64,000 nt of DNA from Pseudomonas frederiksbergensis (lineage in GTDB: Bacteria > Pseudomonadota > Gammaproteobacteria > Pseudomonadales > Pseudomonadaceae): the NCBI RefSeq assembly GCF_001952935.1, contig NZ_CP018319.1:5538001-5602000 (forward strand). Direction: 5' to 3'. The notes beneath the pieces were generated by a model that was given only the letters and a program-made list of their open reading frames with translations, was not told the DNA's origin and did no database searches. Positions 16,945-25,718 of the stretch are shown one piece after another. Position numbers and translations under genes: made by a program. Each line of letters starts with the position of its first letter. The stretch's first letter is position 1.

Positions 16945-17046
16945 ATGCGCTATCGATTAAAGCCATTGTCACTCAAGCACAAAATCCTCTTTTGCATTGC
17001 TGCCTATTTGTGCGGTGTCGTGTTGGCCTGGTTGATTAACAGTTAA
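16945..17046 (+). CDS. 33-residue single-pass membrane peptide
   Basis: Short frame ATG 16945 to TAA 17046, with an AGGAGA ribosome binding site 7 nt upstream. The product begins MRYRLKPLSLKHK, strongly basic, and ends in a 20-residue hydrophobic helix (ILFCIAAYLCGVVLAWLINS). The basic N terminus followed by a helix predicts one membrane span with the N terminus inside. It sits between the AraC regulator and the EAL-like gene on the same strand. No family recognised; many such small membrane peptides act as regulators of larger membrane proteins. Confidence 0.5.
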   Translation: MRYRLKPLSLKHKILFCIAAYLCGVVLAWLINS

Positions 17047-17096
17047 AATGCCCCTCTGGCCTAACCCCCAGTCAAATCAAGTTCCTCGGAGTTTTT

Positions 17097-17906
17097 ATGA
17101 TTGCTGCGTTTAAAGCCCTATTTAAAACTCGCCCATCAGCTTTATGCGCAACGGCTGTTGTGGCATTAATTGCATGGTTTCTTGCCGATAGTTATGCAGA
17201 CAGCCTTGTTGAGCAGGGTTTTAATAAAATTCATGAGCTGAGTGACTTGACGACTCTAAAATGGAAGCTATTCATTGCCCTCGCGTTCATGTTGGAAGCA
17301 CTGCTTTACCTTTCATGGAAGATGCTTAGGTTTTACACCTCGACCGTCGTTCAGCTTCGCAAGGCAATCCGGGCGGACAAGCTGGACGTACACTACCAAC
17401 CTATTGTTGATTCGAGGAAGGGATATCTGCTCGGCGCCGATTCACATTCTCGCTGGAGCCCTAAAGGCGCCGCCATTGCAGCAGATTCATTCATCACAGC
17501 GGCAGAGAAGTCCGAGCTGATCCGCGAACTCACGCGCTCGGTCATGCGCCGTGTTGCGGAGGATTACAGCACCTATCTCTGGGCATGCAAGGATTTCTAC
17601 ATCACCATCAAACTTACCGCCCACGACCTGCTAGACCAGACCTTTCCCGACTTTGTGGCCGGCATTATGGCGACGTACAACATACCGCCGTCCGCCATCG
17701 TTTTTGAAATCAACGAAATTGCCTTGTTTAATCACAAAGGAGCAGCGACTCAATTGCACAGACTTCGAGTGTGTGGACATCGTATTGCTATGGGTGACGT
17801 TGGCACTGGCTATTTCAGACACGCTTTCACCGAACCGGCACTCCCTGTACATGCTTTGGCCAGGCGGTATTTTCAATGTCCGGCGAACATTAAAACCTTA
17901 CAGTGA
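17097..17906 (+). CDS. Membrane-anchored degenerate EAL-domain protein
   Basis: Protein of 269 residues with two N-terminal transmembrane helices (~13-31 and ~57-76) and part of an EAL (cyclic-di-GMP phosphodiesterase) fold from ~residue 87 (KLDVHYQPIVDSRKGYLLGA). The catalytic EAL motif is replaced by GAD in LLGADSHSRW. The metal-binding asparagine of the usual NLS motif is lysine in ITIKLTAHDLL, and the DDFGTG motif reads GDVGTG. The domain also stops about 80-100 residues early. It therefore cannot be an active phosphodiesterase; it may be a decayed gene or a non-catalytic sensor. The preceding AraC gene and small peptide lie on the same strand. Confidence 0.75.
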   Translation: MIAAFKALFKTRPSALCATAVVALIAWFLADSYADSLVEQGFNKIHELSDLTTLKWKLFIALAFMLEALLYLSWKMLRFYTSTVVQLRKAIRADKLDVHYQPIVDSRKGYLLGADSHSRWSPKGAAIAADSFITAAEKSELIRELTRSVMRRVAEDYSTYLWACKDFYITIKLTAHDLLDQTFPDFVAGIMATYNIPPSAIVFEINEIALFNHKGAATQLHRLRVCGHRIAMGDVGTGYFRHAFTEPALPVHALARRYFQCPANIKTLQ

Positions 17907-18014
17907 CAGAAAATGACTCATAAATATCAATCAAAGATTTCTATTAATCTTCGCGACTACTCAAATTCGGCAAACACCTCACAATCGACAACCTGTAGAA
18001 GGACAACACTTCAT

Positions 18015-18515
18015 ATGCTGCTTCGAAACCTTGGCTTCGTTTCTCTACTTTCATTGCTATCTTTTCAGGCGCTTGCGGATGACAAAGGTTTGTATCTTGG
18101 CGCTGGTGTCAGCAATATTGAAACCGACAAATCCCATCTGAGCGATGAAGACTCCAGTTATAAGGTTTTCGCAGGCTATCGCCTCAACGGCTATTTGGCC
18201 TTTGAGGGCGCCTTCGTTGATCTCGGCCAATTCAAGGACAAGGATCTTGATTTCGATGGGAGATCGGTTCAAGCCAGTGCGCATGTCGGCTTCCCACTGG
18301 GAGAGCGGGTGCGAATGTTCGGTAGTGTCGGTGCTCATGCCTGGGATGCTGACGGCAACGCCAGCGATGATGACACCGGAGTGGACTTGACCTACGGGGC
18401 GGGTATTGAAGTGGATGTGTTTCGCAATATCGGCGTCCGCGCTGAGTATGAAATATTGGAGGTCGGCAACATCAACCTGAATCAAACAACGGCATCTGCA
18501 TTCATTCTTTGGTAA
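18015..18515 (+). CDS. Outer-membrane beta-barrel protein (OmpA-like/OprF-like small barrel)
   Basis: Exported protein of 166 residues predicted to form an eight-stranded barrel. The ATG at 18015 opens the signal MLLRNLGFVSLLSLLSFQALA followed by DDKGLYLGAGVSNIETDKSH. Alternating hydrophobic strands (YKVFAGYRLNGYLAFEGAFV, VQASAHVGFPLGERVRMFGS, IGVRAEYEIL) end in the C-terminal signature ASAFILW with a final aromatic residue, as recognised by the BAM complex. No ligand or enzyme motif seen. It has a broken paralogue at 15514. The upstream in-frame start at 17913 would put 34 charged residues before the signal, so I reject it. Confidence 0.8.
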   Translation: MLLRNLGFVSLLSLLSFQALADDKGLYLGAGVSNIETDKSHLSDEDSSYKVFAGYRLNGYLAFEGAFVDLGQFKDKDLDFDGRSVQASAHVGFPLGERVRMFGSVGAHAWDADGNASDDDTGVDLTYGAGIEVDVFRNIGVRAEYEILEVGNINLNQTTASAFILW

Positions 18516-18600
18516 CGCCTGCTTCAATTGAGCGGCCTTAAAGGTCGCTCAACGCGTCCTCTGAAACCATGCGAGCGGGACAATCGATCTATATCTACGG

Positions 18601-19245
18601 CTATCTCAACCGCATCAAGTCCGGTGCAGCGAGCTGCGCCTGGACTCTATAGATCTCGGAAACCACCTGCATCGTTGCGTCCTCGATTGTTCCTTCATTA
18701 CGGCATAGAACCCAGCCGTGATCCGCAATCGCTCGCTCGAACGCCTTGGTACAAGCGACATGTTCTTCCAGCTTATGGATCACAGTACTGCTCAGCCCAC
18801 GCCGTCGTGCCGCTGCCCTCGCCCATGAAATTTCAGGGGCGGTGACAACTCCAACGTGCAGGTCTGGCACACGCACATTTCGATCAATGTTCAACTGTAG
18901 AATCTCTGCAAACGGGACTATCCGGCGAAACGCGGCATCTGACGGGTACCAGCGATCGATCAAGATGATGCTGCCGGGTGGCTGCTTAGCCAGCACGTGT
19001 TGTGAAATCCAGGTACGGCTATCAGCAAAACGCGCACAAACCTCCAACTCCAAATCCCGGGTGGGATCTCTGACGAGTTTGTTAACGAGGGCCATTGTTT
19101 CACCCCTGTCGGGATCACTTTTTTTCTCGCAAAGCCGGATCACCTTTTTGTTATCGGCCCTCAGGGCTTTCGTAACGGCCTCCAGCAGTGTGGTTTTGCC
19201 GGCGCCCTTGGGTCCATCTAGAGAAACAAACAGCGGACGATTCAT
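18601..19245 (-). CDS. dTMP-kinase-like P-loop nucleotide kinase
   Basis: Protein of 214 residues with a Walker A motif LDGPKGAGKTTLLEAV at ~9-24 and the DRWYPSDAAF segment at ~97-106, corresponding to the DR(Y/H) catalytic motif of thymidylate kinases. A LID-like arginine-rich stretch AAARRRGLSS follows. The fold is that of Tmk-like kinases, but identity to housekeeping Tmk is not obvious; the usual Tmk gene lies with holB in pseudomonads, so this is an extra copy, perhaps a nucleoside or nucleotide kinase of other specificity. It stands alone, downstream of no operon partner, convergent with the barrel gene. Confidence 0.72.
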   Translation of the reverse strand: MNRPLFVSLDGPKGAGKTTLLEAVTKALRADNKKVIRLCEKKSDPDRGETMALVNKLVRDPTRDLELEVCARFADSRTWISQHVLAKQPPGSIILIDRWYPSDAAFRRIVPFAEILQLNIDRNVRVPDLHVGVVTAPEISWARAAARRRGLSSTVIHKLEEHVACTKAFERAIADHGWVLCRNEGTIEDATMQVVSEIYRVQAQLAAPDLMRLR

Positions 19246-19505
19246 TCTTCACATGACGATTGATATACGGTTTTTTTGCCCCTGTTCGTTCGCTGGCGTC
19301 GCTTGGCGCAACTATGCGAATCGAGTGGAGGGTCCTGATGAACAGACACTGACGAACACTCTAACCTGCTTTCTGGCTAACGGGTCTCAAATCCAGGGTT
19401 ACAGCCGCTTGTGAACATCGGTCATCCCTATTTGAACCGGGCCGCAGGTCATGGGCTGATCCTGGGCCTTACTCATTTCATTCCCTTTTGCAGGACTTGA
19501 ATGCC

Positions 19506-21768
19506 TTAGCGCCAATCCAGATAACGAAACAGTTCCTCCTCCTGATCAAAGTGCAGTCGCACGAGGGTATCCAGACGAATCAGCTGATGCTGAATCTCAT
19601 CAGCAGGTGCCGTTGCGGGGTCGGAACTGAAGTCGCTACTCATGCGCGTCAGTAAATGGATAAGGCGAAAAATCTCCCGGTGAGCGTGGCTCATAGCCGA
19701 CATCGGGTCCTCGCCGGGCATGCTTCGCGTCAGCAGCGGATACAGTGTGTTTTCATCTTCGTGTTCATGCCGCGCCAGTGATGTTTGCAGCTGGTTGACC
19801 AGTTCCACCAAGTCGGTCTGTGCTTGCGCAAGTGGGCGCTGGGCAAAGTCATTGGCCAGTTGATGCAGATCGCTCAGTACGGTGGACAGTTGCTGGTGTT
19901 CGTCTTGCAGGCGATCGATATGTTCTGCGGCAAGCTTTCGTTTCCTCAGCCCCCACAACGGCCCCAGTGCCCGCAAGGCATTAAGGATAATCACCACGTC
20001 GATACCCTCCTGCACTACGGCGCCAATCAGCGGCGGCAAGTAACCGAGGGCTGCCACAGCCATGGCCAGCAACGACATTCCCATGCCGATCAGCACACCC
20101 TGACGGGCGATGTAGCGGGTGCGTCGGGCAATGTCCAGCGCTTCAACCAGACGATCCAGACGATCCACCAACAGCACAACACCCGCGGCTTGTGCAGAGG
20201 CAGTGGCACCGCTGGCTCCCATGGCCACGCCGACATTGGCCGCCGCTAGCGCGGGGGCGTCGTTGATGCCATCACCGACCATCAATGTGCTAGTGCGCAG
20301 GCAACCTTGCTGTACAGCACGCACTTTATCCTCAGGGTTCAACCCGGCACGCAGTTCGTCAATCCCGGCAGATAGGGCAATCATTTCGGCGGTTTCCAGG
20401 CGATCTCCGGTGAGCATGACGATCTTTTCGATGCCCCTATTGCGCAGTCGACGCAGAGTTTGTGGAGTCTCGCGCCGAACCTTGTCCGAGAAAACCAGCA
20501 GGCCCGCGAGTTTCCCATCCACGTCGATGAAGCTTCCACTGCACGCCAGGTAGTCCATGTGCCGCAGCATGGCGGCGACCCAGTCAGTTTCAGGGGCGTC
20601 TTTGTGAGCAAAAGGCAACGTGCCGAAACGCACCTGCACGCCGTCGACGAGCCCACAAAGCCCAGAACCTGGGCTTTCTTCTACTCCCTGGGGGGCGCTG
20701 AGAGGCAATTGGCGCTGATGCGCAGCTTCAACAATTGCCTGGGATCGACTGCAGACGGGCATGGCCGCTGGTTAGCGTGCCGGTCTTGTCGAGGAACACC
20801 TGCTTGACCCCAGCCAACGCTTCCAGGGTCACGCCGTCCTTGATCAGGATCCCGCGCCGCGCGGCCCTGGAAATCCCCGACATGATGGCAATCGGTACTG
20901 CCAGAATCAAAGGACAAGGTGTGGCCACCACCAGCACCGCCAGCGCTCGCAAAGGATCACCACTCAATTGCCAGGCCAATCCGGCAATCAGCAACGTCAG
21001 TGGGATGAAGAACAATGCATAACGGTCGGCCAGACGCACGAAAGGTGCGCGCGAACGGCGTGCTTCCTCGGCCAGCCGCACTATGCCGGCATAGGTACTC
21101 TGCGCGGCCGTTCGCGTGGCAATTAGCAGGATCGGCGCACCGACATTCGAAACGCCGCTGTGCACTTGCTCACCTTCTCGACGGGTGACGGGCAACGACT
21201 CACCACTGAGCGCTGATTCGTCCAGAATCGCCGCAGGACTCAGCAGGCGACCATCGACCGGTATTACCTCCCCCAACCGCACCAGCAATGTTTGATTTAA
21301 CTGGACCTGCTCAACCGGAATCTTGCGTAAACCGCCCTCCTCCTGTAACCAGGCAAAACGTGGCGCACGGTCGATGAGCGCACGTAGTTCACGCTCGGCA
21401 TGCTGCTTGGTGAAAAACTCCAGAGTCCGGCCGGACGCCAGCATCAAGGCAATCACCGCCGCCACGAGCGTCTGCTCAAAGACCAGAGCTGCGGTGATCG
21501 ACATCAGCGCAATCAGGTCCACGCCAGCCTCGCGTCGAGCCAGACGCCTGGCAATCTCGATGAGCAATACCGCGGACATCACCAGACTGCCTGCTGCCCA
21601 GTACATCGATGCCCAATCAGGTTTCTGCGCAACATACGCGATGCCGCCGGCCAGCAGCGTCAATGCGGTGAGCAGCAATAGAACGGGGTCCAGCCACTTG
21701 CTGAGCATCGAAGTGAGCTCCTCAAAAAGCGATTTGCATGCATCGCTGTAAAAACAACTGCCGCTCAT
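19506..21768 (-). pseudogene. Heavy-metal P-type ATPase with C-terminal hemerythrin domain, broken by a frame-changing deletion
   Basis: The 5' part (21768 to 20728) encodes several membrane helices, the actuator motif DESALSGESLPVTRR, the metal-site ATPCPLILAVPIA and the phosphorylation motif FLDKTGTLTSG, then stops. The 3' part continues in another frame from ~20760 to 19506: it begins SRSQAIVEAAHQRQL, carries MVGDGINDAPALAAANVGVA, two last helices, and a ~140-residue hemerythrin-like region with HEHEDENTLYP, HAHREIFRLIH and HFDQEEELF. In intact P1B ATPases about 25-35 residues separate DKTGT from the AIVEAA-like helix; here they are missing, so a deletion near 20740 both removed sequence and shifted frame. 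Two separate polypeptides might still be made (second start unclear), but a working pump is unlikely. Confidence 0.85.
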
Positions 21769-21884
21769 CGAGGTAGAGCTTAGGACTCGAATGTCTTTCG
21801 TGTCCGCCGGGCGTAGCAATTGACGCGTTGGAGACAATAGAGGGGCATGGCTGTGCCCGGATAAATCGGCTGATTTCCCACTTT

Positions 21885-21898
21885 CTGATCTATATCAA
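21885..21898. promoter_or_regulatory. Candidate ANR/FNR box (9 of 10)
   Basis: CTGAT-ctat-ATCAA, one mismatch to TTGAT-N4-ATCAA. Centre is ~98 bp upstream of the antiporter start at 21990 and ~123 bp from the divergent ATPase. Confidence 0.6.
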
Positions 21899-21989
21899 AC
21901 AGACGTTGGACGTTCACGCAGAAATTAGAGTCAGCATTCACACCATCGCATTCGATGAGTGCAGACACTCTCGTTTCGTGGAGACTCCC

Positions 21990-23483
21990 ATGGCTACCCA
22001 CCTGCAAGGCACCCAGCCGGTCGTCCCGCCGACTGCCAGCCACCCCCTTGCGGCCAGTTTGCGAAAGGTGGAACCCAAGCGCCTGTCCCTGAGCCTGCTG
22101 ATTGCCCTGGTGGTCGGCTCGATGATTGGCAGCGGTATTTTCAGCCTGCCACAGAACATGGCGGCCAGTGCGGGGGCCGGGGCGATCCTGATTGGTTGGC
22201 TGATCACCGGCGTCGGCATGTTGTCGCTGGCGCTGGTTTATCAGACCTTGTCCAACCGCCAACCGGCGCTGGATAACGGCGTGTTCGCCTACGCCCGCGC
22301 CTTGGGTGGCGAATACCTCAGCTTCAATTCAGCGTGGGGCTATTGGATCAGCGCCTGGATCGGCAACGTCAGCTATCTGGTGATTTTGTTCGCCGCCCTG
22401 AGTTATTTCTTCCCGCTGTTCGGTGAAGGCAACAACAAAGCGGCGATTGCCGGGGCGTCCGTGGTGCTATGGTCATTGCACTGGATGATTCTCCGGGGCA
22501 TGCACACGGCGGCGCGCGCCAACGCGTTGACGACGGTGGCCAAGATCGTGCCGTTGTTGCTGTTTATCGGTCTGGTGATCGCAGCTTTTCAGCGTGAAAC
22601 CTTCAGCGTCGACTTCTGGGGCTCGCCCGCGCTGGGCAGCACCCTCGATCAAGTCAAAAGCACCATGTTGGTGACTGTCTGGGTGTTCATCGGGATCGAG
22701 GGCGCCAATGTGTTCTCTGCCCGCGCAGCGGAGCGGGCCAATGTCGGCCGCGCCACGGTCATCGGCTTTGTCATCACCCTGTTGCTGTTGATTGCAGTGT
22801 CGTTGCTCTCGTTGGGCATTCTCAGACAACCTGAACTGGCCGCCCTGAAAAACCCTTCGATGGCCGGCGTGCTTCAGGCTGCAGCCTGGCCGTGGGGCGC
22901 GGTGCTGATCAGCATTGGCTTGATCATTTCGGTGGGTGGCGCCCTGCTCGCCTGGACGCTGCTGGCGGCGGAATCGGTGTTCACACCTGCCAAGGAAAAG
23001 GTCATGCCAGGCGCGCTTGCCGTGGAAAACACCCAGGGTGTGCCGGCCAATGCGCTGTGGATCACCAACGGCTGCATTCAACTGTTCCTGTTACTGACGT
23101 TGTATTCGAGCGCCAGTTACCTCGCGCTGATTTCCCTGGCCACCTCAATGATTCTGCTGCCGTACCTGTTCAGTGGTCTGTATGCGCTGAAACTGACCTG
23201 GCAGGGCCAGACCTATGCCGGCCACCGCGCTCTGCAACTACGCGACATGGCCATCGCCTCGGTCGCCACACTGTATTGCCTGTGGCTGCTGTATGCCGCC
23301 GGGCCTAAATACATGTTGCTCAGCGCTTTGCTGTACGCCCCCGGTTCGTTGATCTATCTGGCCACCATGAAGGCTCGTCAGGGGCAACCGCTCAGCGGCC
23401 CCGAGACGGGACTGCTGATCATTATCTGGACGGCGGCAGCCTATGCCGGCTGGATGCTGTGGTCCGGGACGCTGGCCATATAA
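21990..23483 (+). CDS. Basic amino acid / polyamine antiporter, APC superfamily (ArcD-like)
   Basis: Inner-membrane transporter of 497 residues with 12-13 helices. The N-terminal IALVVGSMIGSGIFSLPQNM (first helix) is the substrate-backbone binding motif of the APC family, and the stretch VWVFIGIEGANVFSARA marks the arginine/ornithine antiporter branch. In pseudomonads ArcD exchanges arginine for ornithine and feeds the anaerobic arginine deiminase route, which fits a low-oxygen island and the ANR-like box upstream. I start at ATG 21990 with GGAG 8 nt upstream; an open frame reaching back to 21828 would add 54 residues and run over the ANR box. Substrate is inferred. Confidence 0.85.
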   Translation: MATHLQGTQPVVPPTASHPLAASLRKVEPKRLSLSLLIALVVGSMIGSGIFSLPQNMAASAGAGAILIGWLITGVGMLSLALVYQTLSNRQPALDNGVFAYARALGGEYLSFNSAWGYWISAWIGNVSYLVILFAALSYFFPLFGEGNNKAAIAGASVVLWSLHWMILRGMHTAARANALTTVAKIVPLLLFIGLVIAAFQRETFSVDFWGSPALGSTLDQVKSTMLVTVWVFIGIEGANVFSARAAERANVGRATVIGFVITLLLLIAVSLLSLGILRQPELAALKNPSMAGVLQAAAWPWGAVLISIGLIISVGGALLAWTLLAAESVFTPAKEKVMPGALAVENTQGVPANALWITNGCIQLFLLLTLYSSASYLALISLATSMILLPYLFSGLYALKLTWQGQTYAGHRALQLRDMAIASVATLYCLWLLYAAGPKYMLLSALLYAPGSLIYLATMKARQGQPLSGPETGLLIIIWTAAAYAGWMLWSGTLAI

Positions 23484-23569
23484 AGCCAGTCTTCGAGTTC
23501 TGTTCTTTCCAGGGTGGACTGACTTAAGGGATGTTTGCAGCCTGCCCTTTACCCAAGAGGAGTAGTGAA

Positions 23570-24112
23570 ATGAGCAATTCTGTAAAAAAAATGCCGGTGG
23601 CTACCGACGACAAAACCAGTTAACACCCGATGGCAAACGATCTTTGGCGGCCGCTGGAAAAACTCCGGCAGCAGGTCGATCACCTGTTCGATGACTTCAA
23701 TCGTGGTTCGGGTCTTTCCCCCTTTGGTCGCGGGCTGTTCGATGTTGAACCGTTCTGGCGTCGTGAATCGATTGGTCGTGGCATGCCAGCCGTAGACATC
23801 ACTGAGAAGGATAAAAGCTTCGAAATCACTGCCGAGTTACCCGGTATGGATCAGAAGAACATCGAGATCAAGCTGTCCAACGGCAGCCTGATCATCAAAG
23901 GGGAAAAGAAAGAGGACAAGGAAGAAAAACGGAAGGGCTATTATCTTAGCGAACGTCACTACGGTTCCTTCGAGCGGGTGTTCAGCCTACCCAAGGGGGT
24001 CGATACCGACAAAATCGATGCGAGTTTCAGCAAAGGCGTGCTGAGCATCTCGCTGCCGAAAAAGCCCGAAGCCATGAAAGCGGATCAAGTCGTTTCAATT
24101 AAAGGCGATTGA
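23570..24112 (+). CDS. Hsp20/alpha-crystallin small heat-shock protein, with an in-frame stop in its leader
   Basis: ATP-independent chaperone. From ATG 23630 it encodes 160 residues: helical N terminus (MANDLWRPLEKLRQQVDHLF), an alpha-crystallin domain at ~45-150 (MPAVDITEKDKSFEITAELP, RHYGSFERVFSLPKGVD, GVLSISLPKK). A strong AGGAG site precedes another ATG 60 nt upstream (23570), in the same frame, giving MSNSVKKMPVATDDKTS and then TAA, directly followed by CAC CCG ATG. ATG 23630 itself has no ribosome binding site. The layout suggests that CAA or similar became TAA in a longer reading frame, and that the main product is made by re-initiation. It follows the antiporter by 86 bp on the same strand. 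Confidence 0.85.
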
Positions 24113-24125
24113 GTCTGGCGCCGCC

Positions 24126-24153
24126 CTGCCCAGCCGGGAAACCGGTTGGGCAG
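24126..24153. terminator. Hairpin downstream of hsp20
   Basis: Near-perfect inverted repeat ctgcccagccggg/aaa/ccggttgggcag just after the hsp20 stop. There is no run of T after it, so it may be a transcript-stabilising hairpin and not a full intrinsic terminator. A minus-strand FtsK-type octamer (24124-24131) overlaps its left arm. Confidence 0.45.
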
Positions 24154-24230
24154 AAGTGCTGTCAATGAGCGGTAATAAACATTCCTCCTGCCAAAGGGGG
24201 CAGGCTTCAAACCGGCGAGGACATCTTTAG

Positions 24231-25619
24231 TCAGCGCGATGAGGTTACAGGCGCACTGATGGCGTCGAGCTCAACACTGTCGCGGTACTCCGGCACCGAC
24301 ACCGACCAGCCCAATTCCAGGCTAATGCGTCGACGCAGTACATCCGAAGCATTCGGCTCTCCATGTACCACGTAAGTGTGTTTCGGCGGCCGCTTGAATC
24401 CGCGCAGCCATTGCATGATTTCATCGGCGTCGGCGTGCGCGGACAGTGTTTCCATCGGCACCACTTCAGCCCTGATCGGCACATCCTTGCCGTGAATGCG
24501 CACCGAAGGCGCGCCTGCGACAATTTGCGCGCCACGAGTACCGCCGGCCTGGAATCCAGGTACGAGTAACGTATTGATGGGGTTGGGGGCCAGCGCCTTG
24601 AGATGGTGGATCACACGCCCCCCCGTGGCCATGCCGCTGGCAGCGATAATCACCGCCGGGGTGCGTTGCTGATCCAGTTTGATCGAGTCAGCGGTGGTGC
24701 GCACGAACTGCGCGACGTGACACATGCCTTCGCATTCTTCGGGGGACAAACGGTGCTCGCTGCGAAAACGCTGGTACAAACTCGTGACGTCGGTGGCCAT
24801 CGGGCTGTTGAGATAGATCGGCACATCGGGAATCGCGTGTCGTTGTTTCAGCCGATACAGGTGGTACATCAACAGTTGGGCGCGCCCTACTGCGAACGAC
24901 GGAACCAAGGTGATGCCATGACGCAGCGTGGTGCGGGTGATGACTTCAGCCAATTGCGCCTCCGGCGACTCGACCGGATGTTTGCGATCACCATAAGTCG
25001 ATTCCACGAGCAGGTAGTCAGCCTGCTCGACGGTTTCTGGAGCGAACATCAATGGATCATCTGGCCGCCCCAGATCCCCTGAACAGACCAGCGTGATGCC
25101 ATCGGCGATCACCTCCACCGTAGCCGCGCCCAATATATGCCCCGCACAACGAAGCTGGATGGTCATGCCCGGGACAATTTCGACCCTGTGATGCAACTCC
25201 ACTGGTCGTAACAGTTTCAGTGCCCGCTCGGCATCTTGCTCGGTATAAAGTGGCAACGCCGGTTTGTGCCGAGAGAAACCATGCCGATTGGCGAACTCGG
25301 CGGCCTCTTCCTGTAAGCGGCCGCTGTCCAGTAGCAGGATCCGCACCAGCTCACAGGTGGCGGGTGTGGCATAAACCGGACCGCGATAACCGCTACGCAC
25401 CAATACGGGCAGGTAGCCGCTGTGATCCAGATGGGCATGGGTAAGGACGATGGCGCCAAGGTTGCCAACCGGGAGCTGGAACGGGTCCCAGTTATGCAAT
25501 CGCAGCTGTTTATAGCCCTGGAACAGGCCGCAATCGATCAGTACATGTTGGTCGCGATGTTCCAACAGGTATTTGCTGCCGGTGACCGTGCCTGCTGCAC
25601 CAAGAAATGTCATTCGCAT
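24231..25619 (-). CDS. Beta-CASP metallo-beta-lactamase (RNA-processing exonuclease family)
   Basis: Probable Zn-dependent ribonuclease of 462 residues, related to CPSF73/YsgA-like beta-CASP proteins. The MBL core starts at residue 1 (MRMTFLGAAGTVTGSKYLLE), with zinc motif LTHAHLDHSGYLPVL at ~60-74, a later CAGHILGAATVEV and CSGDLGRPDDPL, the beta-CASP insert with SPMATDVTSLYQRF, the ASGMATGGRVIHHLK motif and C-terminal ETLSAHADADEIMQWL and YVVHGEPNAS. I use the internal methionine at 25619, preceded by AAGGA; a start at 25637 adds six residues. An exact ANR box lies ~67 bp upstream, so induction under oxygen limitation is likely. Natural RNA target unknown. Confidence 0.88.
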   Translation of the reverse strand: MRMTFLGAAGTVTGSKYLLEHRDQHVLIDCGLFQGYKQLRLHNWDPFQLPVGNLGAIVLTHAHLDHSGYLPVLVRSGYRGPVYATPATCELVRILLLDSGRLQEEAAEFANRHGFSRHKPALPLYTEQDAERALKLLRPVELHHRVEIVPGMTIQLRCAGHILGAATVEVIADGITLVCSGDLGRPDDPLMFAPETVEQADYLLVESTYGDRKHPVESPEAQLAEVITRTTLRHGITLVPSFAVGRAQLLMYHLYRLKQRHAIPDVPIYLNSPMATDVTSLYQRFRSEHRLSPEECEGMCHVAQFVRTTADSIKLDQQRTPAVIIAASGMATGGRVIHHLKALAPNPINTLLVPGFQAGGTRGAQIVAGAPSVRIHGKDVPIRAEVVPMETLSAHADADEIMQWLRGFKRPPKHTYVVHGEPNASDVLRRRISLELGWSVSVPEYRDSVELDAISAPVTSSR

Positions 25620-25679
25620 GGCCGTTTCCTTGAACATTCATGGGAGCTCTATTGATTGCTCCTTTTGGCGCAAGAACAG

Positions 25680-25693
25680 TTGATTTTTATCAA
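25680..25693. promoter_or_regulatory. ANR/FNR box (perfect consensus)
   Basis: TTGAT-tttt-ATCAA. Centre is ~67 bp upstream of the beta-CASP gene on the minus strand, a spacing that fits a class II activator site. Confidence 0.8.
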
Positions 25694-25718
25694 CCTGGGG
25701 TGCGACCGGATCGTCGTT

